Source of the DNA: Tardiphaga sp051811025
Lineage (GTDB): Bacteria; Pseudomonadota; Alphaproteobacteria; Rhizobiales; Xanthobacteraceae
DNA: 64,000 nt
Direction of reading: 5' to 3'
Assembly: GCF_051811025.1 (NCBI RefSeq)
Contig: NZ_JBPWQE010000001.1
Span: 868,001 to 932,000 of the forward strand
The position numbers and the translations under genes are program-made. This document shows positions 63,121 through 64,000 of this stretch, piece by piece (positions within the stretch are counted from its first letter, which is position 1; each line of letters opens with the position of its first letter). Below the pieces are notes generated by a model, which saw nothing but the letters and a program-made list of their open reading frames with translations, had not been told where the DNA came from and did no database searches.

Positions 63121-64000
63121 ATGGCCGCAGAGCAACGCGTTCTCTCGAACGGCGCCAAATTTATCGACTTCCAAACCGATCCGTCGCGCTACCGCCACTG
63201 GAAGCTCAGTGTCGATAACGACGTTGCAACGCTCACTATGGATGTTGATGAGAATGGCGGTCTGTTCGAGGGCTATCAGCTCAAACTGAATTCCTACGAT
63301 CTTGGCGTCGATATCGAACTGGCGGATGCCGTGCAGCGGCTTCGCTTCGAATATCCGGAGGTCAAGGTCGTGCTGCTACGCTCCGGCAAGAACCGGGTGT
63401 TCTGCGCTGGTGCCAATATCCGCATGCTGGCCGGCGCTACTCACGCCCACAAGGTCAATTTCTGCAAATTCACCAACGAGACTCGCAACGGCTTTGAAGA
63501 CTCGAGCGAAAATTCCGGCCAGCGCTTTATTTCAGTGATCAATGGTACGGCTGCGGGTGGTGGCTATGAACTGGCGCTGGCCACCGATCACATCATTATG
63601 GCGGATGATGGCTCTGCGGCGGTGGCGCTGCCGGAAGTGCCGTTGCTCGCGGTGCTGCCGGGCACCGGCGGCCTGACCCGCGTGGTCGACAAGCGTAAGG
63701 TGCGCCGCGATCACGCCGATTATTTCTGCACTATCGAAGAAGGTATTAAGGGCAAACGTGCGGTGGCGTGGCGGCTGATCGATGACATCGTTGCCAACAG
63801 CAAGCTGGAAGCGAAAGTCGCCGAGCGCGCCAAGGAGTTTCTGGCGACGTCAAAGCGCAACGGCACGGGCGAGGGCCTCAAGCTGCCGCCGCTGAACCGC
63901 CGCTTCGATGACAGCGGTATTCGTTACGGTCTGGTCAATGTCGATATCAATCGCGCAGAGCGAATTGCGACCATCTCGATTAAAGCGCCTGACGCGGCGA
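63121..64000 (+). CDS. boxC: BoxC, benzoyl-CoA-2,3-epoxide/dihydrodiol lyase (partial, runs off the window)
   Basis: The first 293 codons are present of about 555 expected. Signature segments match characterised BoxC: YRHWKLSVD, KLNSYDLGVDIELADAV, FCKFTNETRNG, NGTAAGGGYELALATDH and VLPGTGGLTRVVDKRKVRRDHADYF (read in two parts). It is a crotonase-fold enzyme that cleaves the ring of 2,3-epoxybenzoyl-CoA. ATG 63121 follows GGTGGAGC. boxA, boxB or downstream genes probably lie beyond the end. Confidence 0.93.
   Translation, partial: MAAEQRVLSNGAKFIDFQTDPSRYRHWKLSVDNDVATLTMDVDENGGLFEGYQLKLNSYDLGVDIELADAVQRLRFEYPEVKVVLLRSGKNRVFCAGANIRMLAGATHAHKVNFCKFTNETRNGFEDSSENSGQRFISVINGTAAGGGYELALATDHIIMADDGSAAVALPEVPLLAVLPGTGGLTRVVDKRKVRRDHADYFCTIEEGIKGKRAVAWRLIDDIVANSKLEAKVAERAKEFLATSKRNGTGEGLKLPPLNRRFDDSGIRYGLVNVDINRAERIATISIKAPDAA

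Overview
The window looks like chromosomal DNA of an alphaproteobacterium of the Nitrobacteraceae (Bradyrhizobium, Afipia, Tardiphaga or Rhodopseudomonas type). The evidence is GC-rich coding bias, a DUF3551-type secreted protein, an RpoH-like sigma factor, dispersed intergenic copies of the AAGCGGACAT repeat typical of this family, a box (benzoyl-CoA) cluster and many HAAT/Liv-type ABC importers. It carries about 56 protein genes and one tRNA-Gln, with no insertion sequence, phage gene or CRISPR array that I can see.

Layout. 0-5.5 kb: a Liv-type importer (two permeases, two ATPases), an ABC-ATPase-like protein that lacks the signature motif, and an aldehyde dehydrogenase. 5.5-22.8 kb: an envelope/secondary-metabolite island with a type III polyketide synthase operon (PKS, methyltransferase, flavoprotein, MFS exporter), a DUF305-like protein with an OmpR-type regulator and kinase, a Gly-rich secreted protein, an RpoH-like sigma factor with a second, paralogous kinase, and an RND efflux unit. 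22.9-32.5 kb: a sugar ABC importer with IlvD/Edd dehydratase, Gfo/Idh/MocA, SDR and DHDPS-family enzymes and a GntR regulator, probably a sugar-acid pathway. 32.6-44.3 kb: a TetR regulator, an M20 deacylase, a hydrolase remnant, a dipeptide importer, an acetylpolyamine amidohydrolase-like protein, a class III aminotransferase and a gamma-glutamyltransferase. 44.3-45.1 kb: tRNA-Gln and non-coding DNA. 45.1-53.7 kb: a urocanase homologue, a DUF917 protein, an allantoinase/hydantoinase-like protein, a polar amino-acid ABC importer and a LysR regulator with two HTH domains; this gene set fits S-methyl-thiourocanate/thiohydantoin (ergothioneine-type) catabolism. 53.7-64 kb: a Liv-type importer and the box benzoate genes boxR, bclA and boxC (boxC runs off the end).

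The strongest new observations are regulatory. First, a 16-bp inverted repeat, consensus YTAAAT-N4-ATTTAR, occurs seven times in the 5.9-17.3 kb island, upstream of six transcription units. In four cases it lies exactly 21 bp before a -10-like YTATYT element, which puts it about 41 bp before the start of transcription, as expected for a class II activator. The OmpR-type regulator encoded in the island is the natural candidate, so the PKS operon, sigma factor, kinases, small secreted proteins and RND pump may form one regulon. Second, a 14-bp motif TGMA-TTATNN-TKCA occurs four times at the three intergenic regions of the benzoate cluster and probably marks BoxR operators. Third, paired operators flank the TetR-controlled and sugar-acid promoters. 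All functions are read from sequence by eye; no database search was run.
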